64,000 nucleotides of DNA from Mucilaginibacter auburnensis (GTDB taxonomy: Bacteria; Bacteroidota; Bacteroidia; Sphingobacteriales; Sphingobacteriaceae), in the NCBI RefSeq assembly GCF_002797815.1, contig NZ_PGFJ01000001.1, forward strand, positions 434,001 through 498,000, given 5' to 3'. The notes under the pieces were generated by a model, which was given only the letters and a program-made list of their open reading frames with translations, did not search any database and was not told where the DNA came from. A program made the translations under genes and the position numbers. Numbering within the stretch: the first letter of the stretch is position 1; each line of letters starts with the position of its first letter. Below, one piece after another: positions 1-9,254 of this stretch.

Positions 1-174
1 TTCAGTATAGATTGTTAATAACATCAAATATGATAAAAATGTGTGGAAATGATTAAACAATAACCTCCGGGCAGCAAAAATTCATCATAAATTAACATGT
101 ATTCGGAATTGTAAGCGCTACTTCATCATTTGATATTCAGTATTAGGCGTTCGGTATTCTAAAATTTTAAACCT

Positions 175-182
175 TATCTTTG
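175..182 (+). promoter_or_regulatory. Promoter -7 box of the radical SAM gene
   Basis: TATCTTTG is an exact match to the Bacteroidota -7 consensus TAnnTTTG. It ends 7 nt before the ATG at 190, so the transcript would have almost no leader. The rest of bases 1-174 is AT-rich and I see no gene in it. Confidence 0.65.
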
Positions 183-189
183 CAGCCAC

Positions 190-1149
190 ATGCAAGTAAC
201 TAACACTATACCTGCCGTTTGGGAAAAAGGCTACAATAATTATGGGCCCTGGCTGCGCGAAAAATACAAAGGTGCACGGGTATTCAAAGTAATTGTTGAT
301 GGTGGCTTTACCTGCCCTAATCGCGATGGCTCAAAAGGTTATGGTGGTTGCACCTATTGTAATGTTGATTCGTTCACCCCATCAGTAAGCCGAAATGCTC
401 CAACGGTGCGTCAGCAGGTGGAGGAAGGCATGGAGCGGGCGCGCAAAGGCAACCGTGCCGATAAATTTATTATATATTTCCAACCCAATACCAATACGTA
501 CGCCCCTGCGCATTACTTAAAAATGCTGTATGACGAGGCGTTGAGCTACGGTACCGAAGATATTGTTGGCTTAAGCGTAGGTACCCGCCCGGATTGTATT
601 GATGCGGAAAAGATAGCCTTATTAGAAAGCTATACAGACCGCTTTGATGTTGACCTGGAGATGGGCATGGAGTCGATCTATAATGATACCCTTGCGCAGA
701 TAAACCGCGGCTGTACGCATGATGACCTCTTGAATGCCCTTAAACTGGTGGAAAACAGTAAGCTGGATATTTGCGTGCATACCATTTTTGGCTTCCCTTG
801 GGAGACGCGTGAAATGATGCTCAAATATGCCGACGAGATCAACCGCCATCCGCAGATAAAATTTGTAAAGTTCCATCACCTGCACATCGTTGAAGGATCT
901 GTTATGGGGGTAAAGTACAAGCGCGAACCCTTTAAGCTTTTTGAGTTGGATGAATACGCCGATTTTTTATGCGACCTGTTGCCTTTAGTCAGGCCGGATG
1001 TGGTGATACAACGACTTTTCGGCTTAAGCGACCGAGAACTGCTCATAGCGCCCAACTGGAAACTGAAAAAATCAGAAATTCAATACCGTATTGACCAACG
1101 CATATTGGAGCGTGGCGTGGTGCAGGGATCATTAGTTGGCTGTTTGTAG
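190..1149 (+). CDS. TIGR01212/YhcC-type radical SAM protein
   Basis: This is a 319-aa radical SAM enzyme of the YhcC/TIGR01212 group (Elp3-like fold), a family of unknown substrate. The cluster-binding cysteines are C42, C54 and C57, in the segment TCPNRDGSKGYGGCTYC, which is the spacing this family shows rather than the classic CxxxCxxC. The G-rich and DxE-containing strands that follow (VGLSVGTRPDC, DLEMGMES) fit SAM binding. The length is normal for the family. The ATG at 190 is placed directly behind an excellent -7 box. The gene stands alone: the next gene starts 157 nt later. The function beyond radical SAM chemistry is not known. Confidence 0.9.
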   Translation: MQVTNTIPAVWEKGYNNYGPWLREKYKGARVFKVIVDGGFTCPNRDGSKGYGGCTYCNVDSFTPSVSRNAPTVRQQVEEGMERARKGNRADKFIIYFQPNTNTYAPAHYLKMLYDEALSYGTEDIVGLSVGTRPDCIDAEKIALLESYTDRFDVDLEMGMESIYNDTLAQINRGCTHDDLLNALKLVENSKLDICVHTIFGFPWETREMMLKYADEINRHPQIKFVKFHHLHIVEGSVMGVKYKREPFKLFELDEYADFLCDLLPLVRPDVVIQRLFGLSDRELLIAPNWKLKKSEIQYRIDQRILERGVVQGSLVGCL

Positions 1150-1306
1150 TTAGCAGTTTTCAATTACTTGTTTTAACTATCTACCGCATCTTAATTTAAC
1201 TTACGCTGTAATCTACTGCTAACGGCTCACTGCAAACTCAACAAGCGGCACCCATTTTGCATCTAAATGGATAAAAATTATTTTTAGGAAATAAAATATA
1301 TATCCG
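1150..1306. other. Intergenic region with degenerate short words
   Basis: This gap has no gene. It contains loosely repeated words of the CTGCTAAC/CACTGCAAAC kind (about 1208-1242), similar in style to the low-complexity gaps elsewhere in the window. No clear terminator was seen. Confidence 0.3.
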
Positions 1307-2539
1307 TTGTCACAAAAACCGCTTTCCAACTATATTCCGGCGCTAACGGGGGTGCGCGCTCTGGCTGCTTATTTGGTTTTTATCTCACACTACTATTATG
1401 TGTTTGATGATGTTTTTCCCCACATTGTGCAACGTTTTTTAGGCGAGTTCCATATTGGGGTGTCTATTTTCTTCGTCCTGTCGGGGTTTTTAATAACTTT
1501 TAGATATTACAAAAACTTCCATTTAACTACAGATTGGTTTAAGCAATACCTCAAAAACCGCGTGGCGCGTATTTACCCAATGTACGCTCTGCTTACCATT
1601 TGTGCTTTTGTATACTACTTTATTACTAAAGACCAAAGCATTACCAAAGGCAACGATAACCCAATCTGGCTGATGATCATGAACATCACCTTTATCCGTG
1701 GTTTCTTTTTCCAGTATTGGGATACGGGTATAGCACAAGGCTGGTCGTTAACCGTTGAAGAGTGCTTTTACTTTTCGGCTCCAATAATCTTCCTCATTGC
1801 TAAAAAATACAATAAGTTTTATCTGCAGCCTATAGTGTTAACGTTGTTCGCTATTGGCATGACGTTAATATTTAGCCGTATTAACTGGCACGGCTTCTTT
1901 GGCAACTTCCCGTTTGTAATGTTATTTACTTTCTTCGGGCGTTGTTTTGAGTTTTTTGTTGGTGTACAGTTGGCCCGATTTGTATTGAATAAAGGTTTTG
2001 AGCGTACTAACAAGGTAACATACACCTACATTGGCCTTATTTTAATGGGCTTATGTGTTTTTGTTATGGCGCTACAACCCATTCCAAAAGGCTGGGCAGC
2101 AGGCGTACAAAGCACCACCGGCATAATTGTAAATAATTACTTTTTGTGTTTGGCTGTTGCGCTCTTCTTTTACGGAATACTTACCGAGAACACAGTGCTG
2201 AAAAAGTTTCTGGCGCTGCCATTTGTTGAGCTATTGGGTAAAAGTTCGTATATATTTTACCTGATACACTTAGGATGGCTATATAATATTATGCACGGTT
2301 GTTTTGATAAGCTTAATGATTTAGCTTTTGAGTTGTATGACAAGTGGGGAGTTGACTGGCGATCGCCGTTTGAGTTTGATAAGCTTAATTTGCTTTACGC
2401 TTTCATTATTTTAAACGCCATTTCTATGTTACTGTTTACCAGAATAGAGGAACCATTAAATCATTACATACGTAAGTCAAATTTTCTAATAAAGAATAAA
2501 CCGCGTAATCCGGAAAACGAATCTGCAAAAATAGCGTAG
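1307..2539 (+). CDS. Membrane O-acyltransferase (acyltransferase family 3, OafA/YrhL-like)
   Basis: A 410-aa integral membrane protein of acyltransferase family 3, which moves acetyl or other acyl groups onto surface sugars or lipids. The N-terminus LTGVRALAAYLVFISHY carries the family's RAxA motif and the histidine of the first membrane helix. About ten hydrophobic helices follow, and GWSLTVEECFYF is the conserved W-S-L-x-x-E-x-x-F signature. The start is a TTG at 1307; no ATG lies upstream in frame near the conserved region. It is the first gene of a tightly spaced operon (22 nt to the next gene) with two esterases, a barrel and a TPR protein. The acceptor is unknown. Confidence 0.85.
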   Translation: MSQKPLSNYIPALTGVRALAAYLVFISHYYYVFDDVFPHIVQRFLGEFHIGVSIFFVLSGFLITFRYYKNFHLTTDWFKQYLKNRVARIYPMYALLTICAFVYYFITKDQSITKGNDNPIWLMIMNITFIRGFFFQYWDTGIAQGWSLTVEECFYFSAPIIFLIAKKYNKFYLQPIVLTLFAIGMTLIFSRINWHGFFGNFPFVMLFTFFGRCFEFFVGVQLARFVLNKGFERTNKVTYTYIGLILMGLCVFVMALQPIPKGWAAGVQSTTGIIVNNYFLCLAVALFFYGILTENTVLKKFLALPFVELLGKSSYIFYLIHLGWLYNIMHGCFDKLNDLAFELYDKWGVDWRSPFEFDKLNLLYAFIILNAISMLLFTRIEEPLNHYIRKSNFLIKNKPRNPENESAKIA

Positions 2540-2561
2540 TTAAAGAGCGCAAACTTTTAAA

Positions 2562-3866
2562 ATGAAATGGAATAGAATATTGTGCAGTTTAACGTTGTTG
2601 CTGGGCTTAATAATGCCTGCACTGCATTGCTATGCTCAGGAAACAGATGACGGAGAAATATCAACGGTGTTATCAACCAAGAGTAAAGATGCCATCTTTG
2701 ATAAAACCGCATCATACAATTTCGAAGTTAAAAACACTTACAACGTTCCGCAGGAAGGTACAATATCATATGTGGTTTTTGGTAAACAAGGGGTTCAACT
2801 TCGCAAAGAGTCTATTAAAGTAAACATGCCTAAAAAAAGCTCGTCAAACTTTAGCTTTAATATTGACGGCTTGAAAAGCGGGTTTTACAAAATTGATTTT
2901 ATGATCAATGTGTCGTATTATGACGATACAACGCATAAAGCATTTGGCATACGTCCGGAAGAAATAAAATCACAATATCCTGAGCCCGCAGGCTTTGATA
3001 AATTTTGGGCGGATGCACGTGCAGAACTTGCGCAGATTCCTCCTGATTTTAAGATGACCCTGTTGCCCGATACCATCAAAAATAATAACCGCCGAAGTTA
3101 CCTTGTTGAAATGCGATCATTAGACAGCGTTATTATTCACGGCTATTTAACTGTGCCAAAACGAAAAGGGAAGTTTCCGGTTTTGCTTGGGCTGCCGGGC
3201 TATCAGGTATCGGTAGCGCCGCTGTTTGGCGCTGATGATGATCTGGCTATTTTAACACTTGATGTTAGAGGGCAGGGCTTGAGCCGTGGTAAAATTAACA
3301 CACCCAGAGATGAATTCATTACCTATCATATTGAAAACAAAGAACAATATGTAATGCGAGGCGTAATAATGGATTGTATACGTGCCGTAGACTTTATAAG
3401 TTCAAGGCAGGAGCTCGACGGCGGAAATATTGTGGCATCGGGGGGCAGTATGGGCGGCTTTTTAGCCCTTGCAACTGCTGCGCTTGACAGCCGTATAAAG
3501 TTATGTTCAAGTCAAAATCCCATCATGAGCGATATTCGTAATTTACCCGGAGAGGTAGATTGGCCTATATTAGATATAGAAAGGTATATTAAAACGCAGC
3601 CGGGTTTAACTTTTGATCAGGTTTTAAATACACTGGATTATTTTGACAGCAAAAACTTTGCAAAGCGTGTTAAGTGCCAGGTGTTGTTAGGGATAGGATT
3701 GCTTGACAATTTAGTACCGCCTGCCAATGCATACGCTGTTTATAACAACATGCTTAACAGTAAAAAGAAACACATAATAGTTTTTAAAGATCTGGCTCAT
3801 GAGATAGGGAGTGAATACGTTAACTATGACGGAAGATGGGTTAGAGATAGTTTTGGATTATTTTGA
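2562..3866 (+). CDS. Secreted AXE1-family alpha/beta hydrolase, copy A
   Basis: A 434-aa exported esterase. A signal peptide of about 25 residues ends at CYAQ, followed by a beta-rich Ig-like domain (about 30-130) and an AXE1 (acetyl xylan esterase/cephalosporin deacetylase) domain opening at FGIRPEEI. The catalytic triad is visible: S296 in GGSMGG, D382 in GLLDNLVPP and H413 in KDLAHEIG. AXE1 enzymes remove acetyl groups from sugars. The neighbouring acyltransferase suggests, but does not prove, that this enzyme edits the same acyl mark. Its stop codon shares a base with the next gene's ATG. It is a clear paralogue of that next gene over the whole length. Confidence 0.82.
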   Translation: MKWNRILCSLTLLLGLIMPALHCYAQETDDGEISTVLSTKSKDAIFDKTASYNFEVKNTYNVPQEGTISYVVFGKQGVQLRKESIKVNMPKKSSSNFSFNIDGLKSGFYKIDFMINVSYYDDTTHKAFGIRPEEIKSQYPEPAGFDKFWADARAELAQIPPDFKMTLLPDTIKNNNRRSYLVEMRSLDSVIIHGYLTVPKRKGKFPVLLGLPGYQVSVAPLFGADDDLAILTLDVRGQGLSRGKINTPRDEFITYHIENKEQYVMRGVIMDCIRAVDFISSRQELDGGNIVASGGSMGGFLALATAALDSRIKLCSSQNPIMSDIRNLPGEVDWPILDIERYIKTQPGLTFDQVLNTLDYFDSKNFAKRVKCQVLLGIGLLDNLVPPANAYAVYNNMLNSKKKHIIVFKDLAHEIGSEYVNYDGRWVRDSFGLF

Positions 3867-5173
3867 TGCACGTATTACCAATGAGGATATTGAAGTTTAT
3901 TGCAATAATTTGGGTGCTGGTTTTCATTAATATGGGTGCCGCTTTTGCGCAGGATGAAGAGGGCGAAGTTGTACCTTCTTTAACCACATCAAGCAAAGAC
4001 GCTGTTTTTAGTAACAAGGCTACCTACAAATTCACTGTAAAAAACACATATAACATTGCTCAGGAAGGTTCGGTATCTTATTTGGCAACTACCGAGCGTG
4101 GCGACTCTGTTAAAAGTCAGGTTATAAAAGTTAATATCCCCCCAAAAAGCACTAAAAGTTTCGATTTTAATATTGACGGACTTAAATCGGGCTTTTATAA
4201 GGTAAACTTCATGGTTAATGTATCTTACTATGATGATACCATACGTAAAGCTTTTGGCATACGCCCCGAAGAAATAAGGTCCAGATATCCTAAACCGGCC
4301 GACTTTGACAGTTTCTGGGCCAAAAACAAGGCCGAGCTGGAAGCCATTCCTCCCGACTTTAAAATGATACCCCTCCCCGACTCCACAAAAGAAGGACGGG
4401 AGGTGTTCCGTTTTGAAATGCGATCTGTTGATAGTGTAATTGTGAGGGGATATCTCACTATGCCGGCTAATCGTAAAAAAAAGAAACTGGCCGTACTGCT
4501 GGGTTTGCCCGGTTACCAGGTAGCCGTGCACCCGATGATGGGTACTGATGACGACCTGGCCATTATTACATTGGACGTACGCGGACAGGGCATGAGCAGG
4601 GAAACCATACATACCCGTAGGGATGATTACATATTTTATCAGATAGAAGATAAGGAAAAATATGTAATGAAGGGCGCTATATTGGATTGCGTGCGAGCTG
4701 TTGATTTTATTTTTACCAGGCCCGAACTGGATCATGACCGTATCATTGTATCTGGCGGTAGTATGGGCGGATTTTTGGCTATAGCCACCGCTGCTCTGGA
4801 CAGCAGGGTAAAGTTATGTTCGGCTCAAAACCCTATTATGAGTGATGTGCATGATCTGGTGGGCAAAGTTGACTGGCCGCTTGATGATATACGCCAATAC
4901 ATACGCACGCAACCCGGCCTTACACTTGAAAAAGTGTTGAACAACTTAGACTATTACGATACCAAAAACTTTGCATCTAACTTAAAGGTTGCTACACTGT
5001 TGGGAATGGGATTGCTTGACCACCTTGTGCCGCCTGATAATATTTATGCTGTTTACAACAACATGAGTAACAAAAAGCATATGATAATATTTAAAGACCT
5101 TGGCCACGAAGTAGGCCAGCCATACAAAGACTTTGAGGGGCGGTGGATGCGTGATACTTTTGGATTATTTTAA
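3866..5173 (+). CDS. Secreted AXE1-family alpha/beta hydrolase, copy B
   Basis: A 435-aa paralogue of the preceding gene with the same order: signal peptide (ending near GAAFAQ), Ig-like domain, and AXE1 domain from FGIRPEEI. The triad is S299 (GGSMGG), D385 (GLLDHLVPP) and H414 (KDLGHEVG), so both copies should be active. I chose the ATG at 3866, which overlaps the upstream TGA by one base, over the TTG one codon earlier. The two copies have diverged mostly in the signal peptide, in the Ig-like domain, and around the KKKKLAVLLGLPG strand. That argues for different substrates rather than a very recent duplication. Translational coupling is likely. Confidence 0.82.
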   Translation: MHVLPMRILKFIAIIWVLVFINMGAAFAQDEEGEVVPSLTTSSKDAVFSNKATYKFTVKNTYNIAQEGSVSYLATTERGDSVKSQVIKVNIPPKSTKSFDFNIDGLKSGFYKVNFMVNVSYYDDTIRKAFGIRPEEIRSRYPKPADFDSFWAKNKAELEAIPPDFKMIPLPDSTKEGREVFRFEMRSVDSVIVRGYLTMPANRKKKKLAVLLGLPGYQVAVHPMMGTDDDLAIITLDVRGQGMSRETIHTRRDDYIFYQIEDKEKYVMKGAILDCVRAVDFIFTRPELDHDRIIVSGGSMGGFLAIATAALDSRVKLCSAQNPIMSDVHDLVGKVDWPLDDIRQYIRTQPGLTLEKVLNNLDYYDTKNFASNLKVATLLGMGLLDHLVPPDNIYAVYNNMSNKKHMIIFKDLGHEVGQPYKDFEGRWMRDTFGLF

Positions 5174-6022
5174 ATGATTTTAAACATGACCAAACCTGTT
5201 TTAAAATGTTTGCTTAGCGGCCTGTTGTTAATAAGCAGTATATCTGCATTTGCCGGTGGTTTTCCGGTAAGGCCTAAAAGCCTGCTCTTGTCGCCATCGG
5301 TTAGTTACTTTTTCTCTACCGGAGGTTGGGACGGTAACAGCGCGTTGAAACCATTTGAAAATAATGGTAAATTTCAGGCTACAACATTTTCGCTGTATTC
5401 CGAATATGGCTTAACAAGGCGTTTTACATTGGTAGCCGTGTTGCCATATGCCAATAATAGCTACAAGGACAATGCCGGTAACAATTCAACAGCATCCGGC
5501 TTGGCCGATCTGGAAGTTGGTGTGCGATATTACCTTGCCAATATAGCTTACAAGTACTACTTCAGCTTACAGGGTACTTTCATTCAACCATTGTACAAAA
5601 ATCTGAATTTAGGTTTCCAGGCGCAAGGCGCAGAACTTAAAGTATCTTTTGCAGGTAGCGGTAAATTTCTGGGTAAAAACTCCTATTTCACGCTTGAGAA
5701 TGGCGTAAGGCAGTATTTTGGAGGCGCGGGCCCTATTCAGGATAGGTATTCAGGTACATTTGGTGTAACGCTCGACAGACGTTTTAAGCACCAGGTATCG
5801 GCCTCAATTGGTGGTTTTTATTCGGCAAGTAGTATCAACTCAGCATTTAATCCGCAAATAATAGGCACCAACAAAGACTTTGCTTTTAATCAGGCATCAC
5901 TAAGCTATGGTTACTCAGTAACGAAAAAGTTCTCTTTCTTTTTATCTGCGGGACAGTTTATTGCCGGTAGAAATACGGGCAAAGGCTCAAGCGGTTCGGT
6001 TGCATTTATAATAAGGCCTTAA
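5174..6022 (+). CDS. Outer-membrane beta-barrel protein (transporter-like)
   Basis: 282 aa, with a signal peptide (hydrophobic stretch ending at ISAFAGG) and then alternating amphipathic strands typical of an 8-14 strand outer-membrane barrel. It ends in SGSVAFIIRP rather than a clean C-terminal aromatic. The segment YGLTRRFTLVAVLPYANN resembles barrels annotated as 'transporter' or MetA-pathway phenol degradation-like proteins. The ATG follows the upstream TAA directly, so it is in the operon. A role as the exit or entry pore for the acyl-modified product is inference. I cannot name a substrate. Confidence 0.6.
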   Translation: MILNMTKPVLKCLLSGLLLISSISAFAGGFPVRPKSLLLSPSVSYFFSTGGWDGNSALKPFENNGKFQATTFSLYSEYGLTRRFTLVAVLPYANNSYKDNAGNNSTASGLADLEVGVRYYLANIAYKYYFSLQGTFIQPLYKNLNLGFQAQGAELKVSFAGSGKFLGKNSYFTLENGVRQYFGGAGPIQDRYSGTFGVTLDRRFKHQVSASIGGFYSASSINSAFNPQIIGTNKDFAFNQASLSYGYSVTKKFSFFLSAGQFIAGRNTGKGSSGSVAFIIRP

Positions 6023-6039
6023 AGGTAACAGTTAAAAAC

Positions 6040-8178
6040 ATGATCAGGTTAATCATCATATCCTTATTCCTACTTCCAATATCGGCCATAGCACAATCTG
6101 CTGATGATTATGTGCAAAATGGTAACGCCCGCGGCAATGCTAAAGATTACGCAGGTGCGATAGCAGATTTTACAAAGGCGATTCAAAAAGACAGTACTAA
6201 AGCGAAGGTTTACTTTTATCGCGCTAACGCCTATTCAAACATGAAGAATGATTCGGCTGCTATAAAAGACTTTACCCGCTCCATACAACTTGATCCTTCA
6301 AATGCTAACGTTGACGCTTATTTCTACAGGGCCAACGCTTACAACAATACCAGGCAGTACGCAGCAGCTATTGAAGGTTTTAATAAAGCCATATCCATTA
6401 ACCCGCGCAATGCAGATATGTATCACTACCGTGCCAATGCAAAGGCCAACAGCGGTGATTATAAAGGGGCGGTAGCTGATTTTACCAAGGCGATAGAAAT
6501 AACGCCGAAAGATCCATCGCTGTATGAATACAGAGGCGTTGCCAAGGCAAACCTGGGCGATGACAAAGGCGCCATAGCCGATTATAACCTTGCCGCTGCG
6601 CTTGACCCGGACAACGCCGATCTGATATTTTACCGCGCCAATTCTAAAGGAAACATTGGCGATTATTCAGGCGCCATTGCTGATTATACCCGCTCATTGG
6701 CATTAAATCCTAAAAATGCGCAAGCCGTTTTTTACCGTGCCAATGCCATGTCAAATATGGCCAATTATACCGGCGCTGTTGAGGGCTTTAAACAAACCAT
6801 AGCTCTTGATGCTGATATGCCTCATGTTTATGAATATCTGGCAAACGCATTATCTAATTTAAAGAACGATAGCGCGGCTATTTCTTATTTTGATAACCTG
6901 ATCAAGCAACATCCGGACAAAGCAGAACTTTACCTTTATAACGGCATTATAAAAAATAATCTTAACGAAAAGAACGGTGCTATTGCCGATTTTGATAAAG
7001 CCATTGAGTTGAAGCCTAAGTTTTCTGAAGCGTTGCAGAAACGTGCCGAGGCCAAGTACAGCATAAAAGTTTATGATGGCGCGTTAGATGACGTAAACGC
7101 TGCCATTGATGCCGACGCTAAAAACGGTGATGCATTTGTAACCCGTGCCCGAGTTCTCTTAATTAAGAGAGATACTGCTTCGGCAGTTAGAGATCTGGAT
7201 GAGGCTATAAAACTAAACCCTAAAAATGACTTTGCTTATTCGGTGCTGGGCGATTTAAAGGCTGGGCAGAAAAACTACACAGCGGCGCTGGTTAATTATG
7301 ATAAAGCAGTTGAATTAAATAAGGCTGTAACAGAGAATTACCTTAAACGAGCCAAAGCTCATTTGGCACTTAACAACAAAGCGGCTGTGTTGGCAGATCT
7401 GAAGCAAATAGTTGAGTTGAATACGAACGATGCCAATTTGTATGTGCGGGTGGGAGAAGCTATGATGGATGGCGGTTTTTATAAAGATGCACTAACATTA
7501 GCCGATGCCCAGTTAAAAAAACACCCCGAAAACCCGATGTTTTATGTTAGGAGAGGCGCCGCCAAAGAAAAGCTGAATGACATTGCCGGAGCTATGGCCG
7601 ACTATGATAAAGCTTTAGCAATGGACTCCACCCTTAATGATGCTTACCATAACCGCGGAAGCGCCAAGTTTGCTTTAAAGCGATATGAAGAAGCTTTGGC
7701 CGATCTAAATAAAGCAGTGAAGCTGCAGGATAAAGATTACGAAGCGTTTTTTATTCGCGCGCAGGTAAAGCAAGCGTTAAAGGATTACCAGGGCGCGGTA
7801 GATGATTTTAATACTTCCTTATTTATTAATCTGGATAACACAAAAGTATACGCTTATAGGGGCGTTGCCCGTAGTCTTTTAGGTGATGCTGTGCGGGCTG
7901 AGATAGATTTGGCCGTTGCGCTAAGTATAGAACCGCGTAACGATAGTTTTTACCGGATGCGTGGCGATGTGCGCAAAAACTTAAAGAACTACACCGGTGC
8001 TATGAGCGATTATGATAAAGCCATAGCTATTGATGGTCAAAATATGCAAGCCTATCTTAACCGCGGTTTACTAAAAGTGCAAATGAATAACGTGCCTGCA
8101 GCCTGTGCTGACTTTAACGTAGCAGCCAAAGCCGGGTTGAAAGATGCTATTGATGCAGTAGCAAAATATTGTAAATAA
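6040..8178 (+). CDS. Exported tetratricopeptide-repeat protein
   Basis: A 712-aa protein with a signal peptide (cleavage near AIAQS) followed by about 20 consecutive 34-residue TPR units covering the rest of the chain. The repeats keep the form YxYRAxAxxNxxDYxGAIxDFxKAI. TPR solenoids bind other proteins, so this is probably a periplasmic scaffold for the operon's envelope proteins. It is the last gene of the operon, 17 nt after the barrel gene. Its TAA touches the stop codon of the convergent gene (8176-8178 against 8179-8181), and no terminator is visible between them. Confidence 0.8.
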   Translation: MIRLIIISLFLLPISAIAQSADDYVQNGNARGNAKDYAGAIADFTKAIQKDSTKAKVYFYRANAYSNMKNDSAAIKDFTRSIQLDPSNANVDAYFYRANAYNNTRQYAAAIEGFNKAISINPRNADMYHYRANAKANSGDYKGAVADFTKAIEITPKDPSLYEYRGVAKANLGDDKGAIADYNLAAALDPDNADLIFYRANSKGNIGDYSGAIADYTRSLALNPKNAQAVFYRANAMSNMANYTGAVEGFKQTIALDADMPHVYEYLANALSNLKNDSAAISYFDNLIKQHPDKAELYLYNGIIKNNLNEKNGAIADFDKAIELKPKFSEALQKRAEAKYSIKVYDGALDDVNAAIDADAKNGDAFVTRARVLLIKRDTASAVRDLDEAIKLNPKNDFAYSVLGDLKAGQKNYTAALVNYDKAVELNKAVTENYLKRAKAHLALNNKAAVLADLKQIVELNTNDANLYVRVGEAMMDGGFYKDALTLADAQLKKHPENPMFYVRRGAAKEKLNDIAGAMADYDKALAMDSTLNDAYHNRGSAKFALKRYEEALADLNKAVKLQDKDYEAFFIRAQVKQALKDYQGAVDDFNTSLFINLDNTKVYAYRGVARSLLGDAVRAEIDLAVALSIEPRNDSFYRMRGDVRKNLKNYTGAMSDYDKAIAIDGQNMQAYLNRGLLKVQMNNVPAACADFNVAAKAGLKDAIDAVAKYCK

Positions 8179-9231
8179 TTACTCGGGAGATTCGCCTGTA
8201 TTTGGATCGATCTTCTTAGGTGGGGCTGATGCTTTAAACCGCGGTGTGAAGCCTATTTTAGGTTTAGTTTCGGTTGGTTGTATTTCTGCCTGTTTCTCTT
8301 CCTGTACCGGTTTTTGCTCTTCCCCTGCTGTTGACTCTGAGGAAGCCACTTTAGTTACCCCTGCTTTAAAACGTGGAGTAAAGCCTTTGGGTTTTTCCGC
8401 AGCAGGTGCTTCGTCTGCAGGTTTATCCGGAGATGGTTCAGACTTAATTTCTTTAGTTGTTTCACTCTCCGCCGGAGCCACTTTGGTTACCCCAGCTTTA
8501 AAGCGTGGAGTAAAACCTTTTGGTTTTTCCGCAGCAGGTGGTTCGTTTGTAGGTTTGTCCGGAGATGGTTCAGGCTTAATTTCTTTAGTTGTTTCACTCT
8601 CCGCCGGAGCGGCTTTAGTTACTCCTGCTTTGAAGCGTGGCGTAAATCCTTTTGGCTTTTCAGTTACCGGCTCATCAGCCTTGACTTCGTTAGCTGGCGT
8701 AGTAGGTTCTGAAGTTTCGGCAGGCTTAGTTACCCCTGCTTTAAAACGTGGCGTAAAGCCTTTTGGTTTATCAGCGGCCGGTTCAGTAGATGTGTTTTCA
8801 GCAGTTTTTGCTTCCGTTGGTTCGGCTGATTTAGTAACACCGGGTTTAAACCTTGGCGTGAAGCCGGGCTTCGGTGCAGCGGTTGCCGCTTTATCTTCTG
8901 TATGCTCTGTTTTAGGGCGCTCGTTAATTGGTGCCTCCTGAAATTTGGAGGTAGCTGCCGGTCTTGGCTCGGGTAAAGTACTTTCGGCTAAACTATCTGT
9001 AATAGTTTGTTCGGCCAACGGATTTTCTATCTTCAGCTTCTCCGTTTTTACGTCCGGAGAAAGATGATATTGAAGGCGCAACTTATTGAACCAAAACTTT
9101 TTGGTATGGTCAAAGCTTTTCTCGCCCATTAACTCAAAGTGTTTTTTAAATTCAGAAAGCAGCGCAGGGTTGCCTTGGTGAAAGGCATCCAGGTCTATTT
9201 TCTTCTTTTTAAAAAACTCTTCGAAAGTCAT
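8179..9231 (-). CDS. Repeat protein with six FTPRFK motifs
   Basis: 350 aa, no known enzyme family recognised. The first 80 residues form a compact charged, aromatic domain (MTFEEFFKKKKIDLDAF... KFWFNKLRLQYHLS). The rest is a low-complexity, Pro/Glu/Lys-rich tail in which the motif GFTPRFKxGVTK recurs six times, the last as GFTPRFKASAPP. No signal peptide or membrane segment is present, so it is probably cytoplasmic. The even spacing of a basic/aromatic motif along an acidic, disordered linker suggests a multivalent binding tail (inference). It lies downstream of the DUF2442 gene on the same strand. Confidence 0.6.
   Translation of the reverse strand: MTFEEFFKKKKIDLDAFHQGNPALLSEFKKHFELMGEKSFDHTKKFWFNKLRLQYHLSPDVKTEKLKIENPLAEQTITDSLAESTLPEPRPAATSKFQEAPINERPKTEHTEDKAATAAPKPGFTPRFKPGVTKSAEPTEAKTAENTSTEPAADKPKGFTPRFKAGVTKPAETSEPTTPANEVKADEPVTEKPKGFTPRFKAGVTKAAPAESETTKEIKPEPSPDKPTNEPPAAEKPKGFTPRFKAGVTKVAPAESETTKEIKSEPSPDKPADEAPAAEKPKGFTPRFKAGVTKVASSESTAGEEQKPVQEEKQAEIQPTETKPKIGFTPRFKASAPPKKIDPNTGESPE
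8390..8653 (-). repeat. 132-bp tandem repeat inside the FTPRFK gene
   Basis: Two head-to-tail copies (8390-8521 and 8522-8653) are nearly identical and encode a 44-residue unit containing ESETTKEIK, PSPDKP and GFTPRFKAGVTK. The close DNA identity compared with the other motif copies points to a recent unit duplication or to ongoing copy-number change. Confidence 0.75.
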
Positions 9232-9254
9232 TCTTTATTTAGATTCAAGATTTT

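Noticed and set aside
3989..4735. 248-codon open frame antisense to esterase copy B
   Set aside because: It lies wholly inside a conserved, well-supported gene, and its composition is that of a reversed coding frame. No family resemblance.
8246..8941. 231-codon frame antisense to the FTPRFK repeat gene
   Set aside because: Its repeats are the mirror of the repeats on the other strand; the real gene has a plausible N-terminal domain and good spacing.
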